A stretch of DNA of 58,900 nucleotides. It comes from an uncultured Muribaculaceae bacterium (GTDB lineage: Bacteria; Bacteroidota; Bacteroidia; Bacteroidales; Muribaculaceae). The notes under the pieces are model-generated. The model saw nothing but the letters and a program-made list of their open reading frames with translations, was not told where the DNA came from and ran no database searches. The position numbers were made by a program, and so were the translations under genes. Location: positions 1-58,900 of the forward strand of contig CAJUJB010000016.1 of NCBI GenBank assembly GCA_910586595.1, in the 5' to 3' direction. Of the stretch, positions 33,055-41,959 are shown one piece after another (the first letter of the stretch is position 1; each line of letters begins with the position of its first letter).

Positions 33055-34446
33055 ATGACCAACACCGCTCGACCAGGCCGCGGACAGTATATCCAATATC
33101 TGTTCATCCTCGGCGATGTCGCTATAGTCAATCTACTTTTCTGGCTGACCATCACGTGTTTTCCTACGATAAAAGAAGGAGCACACTATCTTCGTGAGCT
33201 ATGGTTGCTGGTCAATATAAGCTATTTGCCCGTGCTCGCATGGAGCTCGGGTCACCATCACGAGCGCCGTGCCATCCGCATGGAGTATGTGATGCGCTCG
33301 GCCCTGCTCACCGTCGGCACCCATGCCCTGTTCTTCCTCTCGCTCATTGCCTTTTTGGGTATAACGGTCGTGCCGGGGAGGGCATATGTCTTTTACTACT
33401 CCATGATGCTGGTGGCGCTGGTGTTGTTCCAGCTCTCGGGCAGCTTCGCGCTTAAGCAATACCGGCGCATGGGCTTCAATTTCACCCGTGTGGTAATCAT
33501 TGGCACCGGGCCTACGGCGCGCCGTCTTTATGATACGATGGAAACCGACGCAGGCTTTGGCTATCGAGTGCTCGGCTTCTTCGACGATGATCCGTCGGAA
33601 GGTTTTCTGGCCGAGAGGGCACGCAGCATCGATGAGCTTGAGGAGTTTGTGGTTCGCCATCAGATACGTCAGATTTTCTTCACCTTGTCGGGCCATCACG
33701 AGGCTCTAAGTCAGGTGATCAAGATTGCCGACGACCATGTGGTCGACTTCTACTATGTGCCTCAGATTCCGCGCACGCTCAGCCGTAGCTTCGAGTTGCA
33801 TAATATTGGGTCGATACCCGTTCTTTCTATCCGCCGCAATCCGCTGAAAAGTATTGTCAACCGAGGCCTCAAACGCGCCTTCGACATTGTTGTTTCGTCG
33901 ATCTTCCTCTGTTTCTATCCGCTCATCTATATCCCTGTGGCTATAGCGATCAAGATCTCGTCGCCGGGGCCTGTCTATTTCAAGCAGGAACGTACGGGTT
34001 ATCTTGGGCGCTCGTTCCAGTGCCTCAAGTTCCGCACCATGCGTGTCAACGCGCACTCCGACAAGCAGCAGGCAACCAAGAATGACCCCCGCAAGACCAA
34101 AGTCGGCGATTTCCTTCGCCGCACATCGCTTGATGAGCTGCCGCAGTTTATCAATGTATGGCGTGGCGATATGTCGATTGTAGGCCCCCGCCCCCATATG
34201 CTCAAGCATACCGAAGACTATACACGCCTGGTCGACCGCTACATGGTGCGTCATGCTGTCAAACCGGGTATTACCGGCTGGGCACAGGTCAATGGATACC
34301 GAGGCCTCACCGACGAGCTCTGGAAGATGGAGCGCCGTGTGGAGCACGATGTATGGTATATTGAGAACTGGACTTTCCTGCTTGACATCAAGATTATGAT
34401 ACGCACGGTGCTCAACGCTGTCCACGGTGAGAAAAACGCATTCTGA
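33055..34446 (+). CDS. Undecaprenyl-phosphate sugar phosphotransferase
   Basis: A 463-residue inner-membrane enzyme of the WbaP/WcaJ type. Four to five N-terminal helices (about residues 10-130) lead to a Rossmann-like region (RVVIIGTGPTARRLYDTMET near 145) and then the C-terminal bacterial sugar transferase domain: KRAFDIVVSSIFLCFYPLIY, SSPGPVYFKQERTG, CLKFRTMRVNA, LRRTSLDELPQFINVWRGDM and GPRPHML. It moves a hexose-1-phosphate onto undecaprenyl phosphate to start capsule, exopolysaccharide or O-antigen units. I start it at 33055 (MTNTARPG). No polysaccharide cluster surrounds it, so it may serve a locus elsewhere. Its stop overlaps the next start (TGATG). Confidence 0.94.
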   Translation: MTNTARPGRGQYIQYLFILGDVAIVNLLFWLTITCFPTIKEGAHYLRELWLLVNISYLPVLAWSSGHHHERRAIRMEYVMRSALLTVGTHALFFLSLIAFLGITVVPGRAYVFYYSMMLVALVLFQLSGSFALKQYRRMGFNFTRVVIIGTGPTARRLYDTMETDAGFGYRVLGFFDDDPSEGFLAERARSIDELEEFVVRHQIRQIFFTLSGHHEALSQVIKIADDHVVDFYYVPQIPRTLSRSFELHNIGSIPVLSIRRNPLKSIVNRGLKRAFDIVVSSIFLCFYPLIYIPVAIAIKISSPGPVYFKQERTGYLGRSFQCLKFRTMRVNAHSDKQQATKNDPRKTKVGDFLRRTSLDELPQFINVWRGDMSIVGPRPHMLKHTEDYTRLVDRYMVRHAVKPGITGWAQVNGYRGLTDELWKMERRVEHDVWYIENWTFLLDIKIMIRTVLNAVHGEKNAF

Positions 34447-37400
34447 TGCTTACAATCTACAAGGCTTCAGCCGGCTCTGGCAAGACCTTTACGCTGGCGT
34501 ATGAATATATAAAAACCCTGCTGGGTGTAAAAGAACCCGGGGCAAGCCAGTATCATCTTAATTCTGATAAGTATACTCCTTCGGGTCACCGTCGCTCCAA
34601 CAGGCACCGCGGAATTTTGGCCATAACCTTCACCAACGCGGCCACCGAGGAGATGAAAAGCCGAATTGTGAAGGAGCTGGCATCCCTCGCAACTGAAGAA
34701 GGTGCCTCCGACTCGCTCTACTCCAAGTGGCTTCGGGCGGCCTTCGGCTGCACGGCCGAAGAATTGTGCCAGGCGGCTGCCATTGCCCTCGCAGAGGTGC
34801 TTTACGATTACGGCAACTTCAATGTGAGCACCATCGACTCTTTTTTTCAGACGGTGCTCCGTACGTTCTCGCGTGAAGTCGACCATCAGGGCGACTATGA
34901 ACTGTCGCTCGACACGAAGGCTACCGTGCGCCAGAGCATATCTCTCATGCTCGATGAGCTGAACTATGCGCGCCCACGCAATGCCCGCCGGCTTTACGAT
35001 TGGATCCAGCAGTATACGATGAGCGAGCTCAGCCGAGGCAATGGATATAACTTTTTCCACCGCGACGGATCTATACTCACCAGCCTGACCAAAGCCACGT
35101 CGGATGCCCTCGATGAAACATATGGAAAATATGCCGATGAGCTGCGTGAATATCTCGATGATCCGCAGCGCATAGCCGCCTTCAGCTCTGCCTTGCGCAA
35201 GAAGGCCTCGGAGGTGCTTCAGCCGGCACGTGAGGCTGCGCGCGCATTCTTCGACAGTCTGGCCGCTGATGGCATCGATGAGGAATTTTTCAACGCCACC
35301 GTGCGCACGCGGGCTGCCCAGATATGTGCCGGCCAACCTATCGGCGACGTCACTGGCGCCACCTTGGCCAAACTGTATTCAGGCGAGAAAGATGCCCTTT
35401 CGCTGGTGGTGGGTACTAAAATCAAAAAATCCGGCTTCAAGGCGCCCGATCTGGCTGCGTATTGCGAACATCTCTACCGTTTCGCCTGCCTCATAGTGGA
35501 TGCCAAGCTCCAATCGGAGATGTATCTTGACCTTGACCGACAGTTGGGGCTGCTCGACTTTTTCGGCATGGCCCAGCAGAAGCTCGCCGAGTACCTGCGC
35601 GACAATAACATGGTGCTTATTTCCGATACAGGTGAATTGCTCAAGCGTATAATCAGTGATGCCGAGATGCCTTTCATCTATGAGAGGCTGGGCATGAAGC
35701 TGACCAATCTTCTGATCGACGAGTTCCAGGATACCTCCCATCTTCAATGGCATAATCTCAAGCCCTTGGTGGCAAACAGCCTTGCCGAAGGGCACGACAA
35801 TCTTATCATCGGCGACGAGAAACAGGCCATCTACCGCTTCCGTAACTCCGACAGCGAGTTGCTGGGCAGCATAGTGCAGACACGGGATTTTCCCAACGAT
35901 TTCTGCCCGAGGGGCTTTGATCCGGCCGACAATACCAACCATCGCAGTGCCGGGGATATAGTGCGTGTCAACAACACCATTTTCAGCCGCATGGCCGCTA
36001 ATATGGGTGCCAAAAGCTATGGCAATGTAGTTCAGACCCCATGCGAAGGTTATTCTTCGCAGCCGGCCTATGTCAAGATGGAGTTCTTTACAAAAGATTC
36101 TGTTCCTTCGGTTGAGACTCTGCTTGAAAAACTGGCCCAGGAGATTCTGCGTCAGCATGAGGCCGGGTATGCCTGGCGCGACATACTTGTGCTGGCCCGC
36201 TGGCGTGTGCAGGCGACTCAGGTGGTTGAGTATCTTACCTCTGTCCATCCGGAGATCAAAGTCCTGTCGTCGGAGTCTCTTTTGCTGAGCAGCTCTCCGG
36301 CTGTGCGTACGGTAATGAGCATGCTGAAGCTTGTGGAAGGCTCATACGTTGGCCGTAAAGCCGCCACAGACAATGCTCCGGCCTATGCGTCGCGCTCCGA
36401 TATAGCGATGATGATCACCCGCTTCAATTATTTCAAGGCCGAGGGGTATGAGAATGCCGAGGCTGTGCGCCTCGCCCTCGACCGTGCCGGCGAGGCTGCC
36501 GGAGCGATCGACAGGGAGATTATGGAGATACGCGCCGAGAATCCGGCCAACCTTGTGGCGCTGATCGACGCCATAATTCTGCATAAGGTTCCCGAAGCCC
36601 AGAGGGCGACAGAGTATGCCTATCTGGCCGCGCTGCAGGATTTGGCCATTAAGCATGCCGAAGGCTCCGATCCGTCGATGGCGGCCTTTATTTCAGAGTA
36701 TGACGCGCACATCGACGATTGGGCCATAAAGGCATCGTCTGACCTTGATGCCGTAGAGATAATGACAGTGCATAAGTCCAAGGGCTTGGAGCGCGCGTGT
36801 GTGCATATTCCTTTCGCCGACTGGACTATTGTGCATTATCCTCAGACCTCATGGGTGCCTATGGCCGGGCTGCCGGGTTTTGATCCGGATGTCGTGCCGC
36901 CGGTGATGCGTGTATCGGCAAATGCCAAATCGCCTTTGCGGATTGCTCCGGGTTCTCCGTTCGCCTCTGTATTTGCACGCGACGAGTATCTCGAAAAGAT
37001 AGATAGCCTCAACGCCGCATATGTGGCCTTCACCCGTGCAAGGCGCGAGCTGATTGTGTATAGCGAGACTTCGGAGATCGGGCGTCCTATCTTTGAGGCT
37101 GTGACCGCAGCAGCTGTGTCGGGCGAACTGGCTGACTCGGCCCGCATGGATCTGGCTGCGCATTTCAATGCGGAGTCAATGACTCTTACAATCGGGGAGC
37201 CTACCCGCAATGAGGCCAATGGCCGCAAGGCTACGGTCTCGCTGGAGTGCGGTGCCTACCCGGTTATATTCCGTGAGGATGCCCGGGAACTCACCTCGAT
37301 TGACGACGCCCTCTCGACGCGTCTGGATATAGGCGGGGAAGAAGATAAAGAAATTGTCGACCGTCCGGGGCCGCGTGCGTCTGCGCAGTTGATGGATGCC

Positions 37401-37847
37401 GCCCGCAGAGGAAATGAACTCCACGCGATTCTGGCCGCAACCCGGACGCTTGATGACCTGCCGGCAGCTGTAGCTGAATATGGCAGCCGTGCTGGCCTTA
37501 CACCCGAAACTCAGGCGCAGTATCTCGATGAGCTTAATTGTGCGCTGGCGTCGGGCGGAGAGCTTGTAAAGACGTGGTTTGACCCGGTATGCAAGATTTT
37601 TGCGGAGAGATCTATCTATGTCGCCGAATCCGACGAGTCGTTCCGCCCCGACCGTATAGTGATCGCCCCCGATGGCACCACAACAATCGTAGACTATAAA
37701 TTCACATCCGAACCGCGGCCCACGCATTTCGCCCAGGTCGAGAACTATCTCACACTGCTCGGGCGTCTGGGCCGCAGGAATGTTCGTGCCTATCTATGGT
37801 ATCCGTTGCTGAGGCGCACCATAGAGGTACGTCACGGAGCTGAGTAG
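34446..37847 (+). CDS. AddA/RecB-like helicase-nuclease
   Basis: An 1133-residue UvrD-type superfamily 1A helicase fused to a RecB-type nuclease. Motifs in order: Walker A at residues 7-15 (ASAGSGKTF), ILAITFTNAATEEMKSRI near 60, motif II LLIDEFQDTSHLQW near 421, IIGDEKQAIYRFRNSD near 455, TVHKSKGLERACVHIP near 774, FTRARRELIVYS near 860, and the C-terminal PD-(D/E)xK nuclease RPDRIVI...TTIVDYKF near 1070-1083 with QVENYL after it. It should resect double-strand breaks for recombination. AddA usually pairs with AddB; no AddB-like gene is adjacent. It is coupled to the sugar transferase by a TGATG overlap and its last 16 bases overlap the convergent lipoprotein gene. Confidence 0.93.
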   Translation: MLTIYKASAGSGKTFTLAYEYIKTLLGVKEPGASQYHLNSDKYTPSGHRRSNRHRGILAITFTNAATEEMKSRIVKELASLATEEGASDSLYSKWLRAAFGCTAEELCQAAAIALAEVLYDYGNFNVSTIDSFFQTVLRTFSREVDHQGDYELSLDTKATVRQSISLMLDELNYARPRNARRLYDWIQQYTMSELSRGNGYNFFHRDGSILTSLTKATSDALDETYGKYADELREYLDDPQRIAAFSSALRKKASEVLQPAREAARAFFDSLAADGIDEEFFNATVRTRAAQICAGQPIGDVTGATLAKLYSGEKDALSLVVGTKIKKSGFKAPDLAAYCEHLYRFACLIVDAKLQSEMYLDLDRQLGLLDFFGMAQQKLAEYLRDNNMVLISDTGELLKRIISDAEMPFIYERLGMKLTNLLIDEFQDTSHLQWHNLKPLVANSLAEGHDNLIIGDEKQAIYRFRNSDSELLGSIVQTRDFPNDFCPRGFDPADNTNHRSAGDIVRVNNTIFSRMAANMGAKSYGNVVQTPCEGYSSQPAYVKMEFFTKDSVPSVETLLEKLAQEILRQHEAGYAWRDILVLARWRVQATQVVEYLTSVHPEIKVLSSESLLLSSSPAVRTVMSMLKLVEGSYVGRKAATDNAPAYASRSDIAMMITRFNYFKAEGYENAEAVRLALDRAGEAAGAIDREIMEIRAENPANLVALIDAIILHKVPEAQRATEYAYLAALQDLAIKHAEGSDPSMAAFISEYDAHIDDWAIKASSDLDAVEIMTVHKSKGLERACVHIPFADWTIVHYPQTSWVPMAGLPGFDPDVVPPVMRVSANAKSPLRIAPGSPFASVFARDEYLEKIDSLNAAYVAFTRARRELIVYSETSEIGRPIFEAVTAAAVSGELADSARMDLAAHFNAESMTLTIGEPTRNEANGRKATVSLECGAYPVIFREDARELTSIDDALSTRLDIGGEEDKEIVDRPGPRASAQLMDAARRGNELHAILAATRTLDDLPAAVAEYGSRAGLTPETQAQYLDELNCALASGGELVKTWFDPVCKIFAERSIYVAESDESFRPDRIVIAPDGTTTIVDYKFTSEPRPTHFAQVENYLTLLGRLGRRNVRAYLWYPLLRRTIEVRHGAE

Positions 37848-39250
37848 ACGTAGGCTCCAAGATCAGGTACCGGCCCGCGGCTTAATCCGTATGCATCGGT
37901 GGCGGCTTCCGGCAAGGTGAGGGCCTGGTAGCCTGCGCCGATGGCTGGCGACTCTTCTTTGAGGCGGTAGTCGAAGACGTATTCGTCGCGGATGGTGTAG
38001 TAGAGCGGATCCTCGCCCCAGAGGCAGCTGAGGAAGTTCGCATCGTCGGTGCCCTCACTCTTAAGCAGGCAGCGGTTGAATACTACTTCGGTGCCGGTGA
38101 GGTCGCCGTGCGAAAGGTCGGTGCCGAGGCCATAGATAATGGAGTTGGTAAACTCGGCCCGCAGGTAAGGCAGCCCTGAGAGGTCGTCGAGGCCCGATGG
38201 TTCGGGGCTGAGATGTGCCATCTGTATGGCGGGGCCTCCGATGACGGTAAATAGATAATTGTTGGCGAATGTGCAGTGGTTGAAGTTGTGCGCGCCCCCG
38301 TGGAGGTATACAAGACCATTGGAGCCTTCTGAAAATTCACAGCCAACAGCTTTCACGGCTGAGTGGTAGGCCTCGAGTACGAGGTCGCCTGAATTACGCA
38401 GACGGCAGTTAAGCAGTGCTAACTGTGGCGTGGCAGTATAGTCGGTCTCCGGGTCGCCAGTGACAGCGACACCTTGCTCTGTGTTGCGGATCACGGTATG
38501 CGAAAGGCTGTTTCCGGTAGAGGTGGCGGTGAAAAATACCCCGGTCCATTGGCGCGACATGATGTCGAAGGTGATGCCCGATATGACGTCGCCGGTGCGG
38601 TCGCCTGAAAGTTCCACCGGTTTTTCGGGTGTGCCTTCAGTGATGAGGGTGCCGCGCACAATCATCATAGCCTTGTCGTGGAAACACAGACGGGTGCCTG
38701 CGTCGAGCGTGAGGGTAGCCCCTTCGGCCACACTGAGGGAGTCGTAGATGATGTAGGGCTTCTCAGAACTGAACCGGGTATCGGCCGTGAGTGTCTGGCC
38801 GGTGATGCGGATTGCATTAAGGCCGGTTGCGGCAAGCTGGACGGAACTCGTCACGCCATTGGTGGTGAAATCGAGACTGGCTGTATAGCTGCGGCTCACG
38901 TCGTCGGTTTCGGGGAAGGTGGCCTCGATAAGGACGAAGATCGAGTCTTTGGAGCGTATATCCACACCCGAGAAGCGTGTGCCGGAGATGCCGTCGACAT
39001 TCATGCGGAAGCAGGCCGCATCGGCACCGGAAATGCTGATGTCGCTTATCGACAGCGATTTGCCGTGGGGATTATGCACCAGGAACCGGCTTGTGGGTGT
39101 AGGCTCGGCTGTGAAGACATAGCCGAGATCGAGGGTATCGACAGAAAATACGGGCTGGTCGGATGGTGAGGTGCTGAAGCCGTCTTCAATGCACCCCGCC
39201 ATAGCCAGTATGCTGAGGAGAAAAAGAGATATGTGCAGGAGAAATTTCAT
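37832..39250 (-). CDS. Right-handed beta-helix lipoprotein
   Basis: A 472-residue lipoprotein (lipobox LAMAGC, Cys near residue 20). About residues 35-150 look like an immunoglobulin-like anchor domain of the choice-of-anchor D type (LDLGYVFTAEPTPTSRFLVH, then FRMNVDGISG). From about residue 160 a series of beta-helix rungs follows (VAEGATLTLDAGTRLCF, IVRGTLITEGTPEKPVELSG, HTVIRNTEQGVAVTG, GCEFSEGSNGLVYLHGGAHN). Such helices bind or cleave polysaccharides, but no lyase or hydrolase catalytic set is evident. It lies 62 bases after the alpha-L-rhamnosidase gene on the same strand, so a shared role in glycan handling at the cell surface is likely. Confidence 0.85.
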   Translation of the reverse strand: MKFLLHISLFLLSILAMAGCIEDGFSTSPSDQPVFSVDTLDLGYVFTAEPTPTSRFLVHNPHGKSLSISDISISGADAACFRMNVDGISGTRFSGVDIRSKDSIFVLIEATFPETDDVSRSYTASLDFTTNGVTSSVQLAATGLNAIRITGQTLTADTRFSSEKPYIIYDSLSVAEGATLTLDAGTRLCFHDKAMMIVRGTLITEGTPEKPVELSGDRTGDVISGITFDIMSRQWTGVFFTATSTGNSLSHTVIRNTEQGVAVTGDPETDYTATPQLALLNCRLRNSGDLVLEAYHSAVKAVGCEFSEGSNGLVYLHGGAHNFNHCTFANNYLFTVIGGPAIQMAHLSPEPSGLDDLSGLPYLRAEFTNSIIYGLGTDLSHGDLTGTEVVFNRCLLKSEGTDDANFLSCLWGEDPLYYTIRDEYVFDYRLKEESPAIGAGYQALTLPEAATDAYGLSRGPVPDLGAYVYSAP

Positions 39251-39312
39251 AGTAATACATTAACGCGGAAAAGCCGCGCATATTGTTCTCCCGCACGTGC
39301 TCGCAGGTATGC

Positions 39313-41901
39313 TCACTTTGTGAGTGTGTACGATCCGGCGGCATACTCCTTTGCCTCTGTCTCTCCGGGGAGGGTAACCATGGCAAGGCCGCCTTCGGGC
39401 ACGGTAAAGTTCCAGATCCATTTGTCGTTGTCGTAGCGCCAGTTACTCTCGATAAGTCCTGCCGGAGAATTGAAGCTGGCGTTGACGTAGCCGAGGCGTG
39501 GATCGGGCTGAGGATTGAGTATGATGCGTTTGAATCCTGGCTCGGAGGTGTCGGCAGATATGCCGGCCATGGTCTCCCACATCCATTCGCACACACAGCC
39601 GTAGGCATAGTGGTTGAAGCTGTTCATACCCTGGGGGCCCATACCTTTGTCGAGCATATAGCTGTTCCAGCGTTCCCAGATGGTAGTGGCGCCGTTGTCT
39701 ACAGAGTAGAGCCAGCTCGGGTTACGGCGTTGGAATAGTAGTTCGTAGGCGATGTCGGTCATGCCGTTTTCAGTCAGAGTGGGCATGAGTATCGATGTGC
39801 CGAGGAAACCGGTCTGGAGGCAGTTGCCGTGAGAGGCGAAGTTGTCGCGCAGGCTCTGTTTCATAGCCTCTTTGGCATCTCCGTCGAATAGTTTGTTTTT
39901 CAGCGCGAAGAGGGCCGGAGTCTGCATCGTGTTGAGTATCTCTGTCTTGAAGCGGCCATCCTTGGTGAAGAAATTATCGCGCAGATAAGTGCGGGCCTCC
40001 TGGGCCATAGTGTCATATTTCTGGTGGTCGCGGCCGGTGGCGCGGGCCATGTCGCGCATCATCTCCGCGTCGATAAGCCAGTAGCTTGCGCTAAGATAGT
40101 TCCAGTAATCATATGCCTCGGACTTGATGAGGTTGTTGCCGTGTGCGTCGGTGGTGAATATGCCGCTGCCGCAGCTTTCCAGAGCCTCGTAGCTGAGCCA
40201 GTCGGCATATTGATAGTTGCCGTTTTCGGCGCTCAGGGCGTGGTGGTCGTATTTGGTGTCATAGATATGGTCGACAAATTTTTCCATGGCTTCCCAGTTC
40301 TCGTCGATAATGTCGGTATCGGCGTATTGGCGCCATACGACCCACGGAACGATCACACCTGCGTCGGCCCATCCGAGGCGCATCATGTCGGTGTCGGTCG
40401 CACCGTACTGGGCCAGTGGAGCCACGCCGGGGAAGCCTCCCAGAGGTGTCTGTGTGTCGCGCATGTCACGCATCCATTTGTGGAAGAATTTGCGTGTGTT
40501 GGCGAAGTAGGTGCCGGTTTTGGCAAATACCTGCGTGTCGGCTGTCCAACCCAGACGCTCATTGCGCTGAGGGCAGTCGGTCGGAACAGAGAGATAATTT
40601 GAACGTTGGCCCCAGAGGGTATTGGAGATAAGGGCGTTCACACCGTCATGGCCGGTGGTGATTGTGCCGGTCTCCATATCCTGCCGGATTGAGCTTACGG
40701 GCACTGAGCGAATCGACTTTATGCGGAGCATGTCGTCGGCGCTTATCGATACAAAGCGGTAGCCGAAGAATGTATGACGGGGCCGATAATTCACATAGCC
40801 CTCCTGATTGCCGAAGGTATAGGATAGGGTCATGGCTTCGTTGGGCGTGCGGAGATTGAGACGGTGGCAACTGCCTTCCGGGCCATCCATTCCGCGCTCC
40901 ATGGCACCGTTGCCGTCGTTGAGCAGCTCGGCGGGCAGGCACACCATGCGTGTACCGGGCGCGGCGCTGAATACGAAGTCGGGGACTGCGGCGCAGTTCT
41001 GCCCGAAGTCCACAACCAAGGTCTCGCCAGGGTTGATCACTATTTCTTCTCCCGGCGCGAAGTCGCGCGAGATATTTACTGTGCCATATTCTGTGTCGGT
41101 CTGTCCGCTTGTGCCCTTCCAGGTATAGGCCGATGCCGGCGCGAGGGCGAGGTCGTCGCGGAAGTATATTTCTGCACCATCAGAGGGCAGAATCTCGCCG
41201 GAGAATTCGGTGTTGATCTCCGGTGCCGACATTTTCTCGGGTGCTTGGTGACCCGCGGCCATGCTTGCATCGTAATCTTCGCCGTCGAAAATCGCAGCAT
41301 GTTTTACAGGCCCAGCTACACCGGCGAGCCAGTCGGTGGTGTTGGTGCCGAAATATTCTTTGGTGCCGTCGGCATATGTGAGCTCGAGCACACTTCTGAA
41401 TGCCGTTTTACGGCCTATCATACCTTCGTTTCCGGCAGGGGTGACGATTTTATCGCCCCACCATCCGGGGGTTACCTCGGCGGAGAATGTGTTGGCTGCG
41501 TCGACCGCTGTCGAGATGGCATCGGTCACATCGTAGGTGAACGAGCGTTTAGTCTTCGCGTAGTGGGTGAAGCCGGGTTTCAGCACTTCCTCTCCGATGA
41601 GGGTGCCGTTGACATATATGTCGTATACACCCAGACCGGTGGTCATCCACACGGCGCGTTTCACTTCGCGGGGGTTGGTGACTGTGCTTACAAACCAGCT
41701 TGAGCCGTCGGCGGCGCGTGTTCCGTCGTACACCGTTCCGGTTACTACGGGCGCGTCGGCGGCAGAAATCCACTCTGAGTTATCCCAGACGGAGTTATCG
41801 AGGGCATCGGTGCGCACCGAGGTTTCGGTGGTTGTTGTGGTTGAGCAGGAGGCTGTCAGAATGAGCATGGCCGCTGCAATAGATCCGGTATATCGTTTCA
41901 T
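39313..41901 (-). CDS. Alpha-L-rhamnosidase (GH78), lipoprotein
   Basis: An 862-residue enzyme with a lipoprotein signal (LILTASC, Cys near residue 19) and a Thr-rich linker, so it is periplasmic or surface-bound. The N-terminal beta domain carries AVWMTTGLGVYDIYVNGTLI and GFTHYAKTKRSFTYDVTDA; the central domain has GRKTAFRSVLELTYADGTKE. The (alpha/alpha)6 catalytic domain has the GH78 hallmark PTDCPQRNERLGWTADTQVF near residue 445, which carries the general-acid Glu, and NSFNHYAYGCVCEWMWETMA near residue 760. It releases terminal L-rhamnose from plant or microbial glycans or glycosides. Its -7 box is at 41931-41938. A beta-helix lipoprotein follows; no SusC/SusD pair is adjacent. Confidence 0.95.
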   Translation of the reverse strand: MKRYTGSIAAAMLILTASCSTTTTTETSVRTDALDNSVWDNSEWISAADAPVVTGTVYDGTRAADGSSWFVSTVTNPREVKRAVWMTTGLGVYDIYVNGTLIGEEVLKPGFTHYAKTKRSFTYDVTDAISTAVDAANTFSAEVTPGWWGDKIVTPAGNEGMIGRKTAFRSVLELTYADGTKEYFGTNTTDWLAGVAGPVKHAAIFDGEDYDASMAAGHQAPEKMSAPEINTEFSGEILPSDGAEIYFRDDLALAPASAYTWKGTSGQTDTEYGTVNISRDFAPGEEIVINPGETLVVDFGQNCAAVPDFVFSAAPGTRMVCLPAELLNDGNGAMERGMDGPEGSCHRLNLRTPNEAMTLSYTFGNQEGYVNYRPRHTFFGYRFVSISADDMLRIKSIRSVPVSSIRQDMETGTITTGHDGVNALISNTLWGQRSNYLSVPTDCPQRNERLGWTADTQVFAKTGTYFANTRKFFHKWMRDMRDTQTPLGGFPGVAPLAQYGATDTDMMRLGWADAGVIVPWVVWRQYADTDIIDENWEAMEKFVDHIYDTKYDHHALSAENGNYQYADWLSYEALESCGSGIFTTDAHGNNLIKSEAYDYWNYLSASYWLIDAEMMRDMARATGRDHQKYDTMAQEARTYLRDNFFTKDGRFKTEILNTMQTPALFALKNKLFDGDAKEAMKQSLRDNFASHGNCLQTGFLGTSILMPTLTENGMTDIAYELLFQRRNPSWLYSVDNGATTIWERWNSYMLDKGMGPQGMNSFNHYAYGCVCEWMWETMAGISADTSEPGFKRIILNPQPDPRLGYVNASFNSPAGLIESNWRYDNDKWIWNFTVPEGGLAMVTLPGETEAKEYAAGSYTLTK

Positions 41902-41930
41902 GGTATTTAAATATTCAAGGTGTGTAGCGC

Positions 41931-41938
41931 AAAATTAC
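41931..41938 (-). promoter_or_regulatory. -7 box for the GH78 gene
   Basis: TAATTTTG on the minus strand, 29 bases before the ATG at 41901. Confidence 0.55.
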
Positions 41939-41959
41939 AAAAAAAATAAGTAATCTGCA

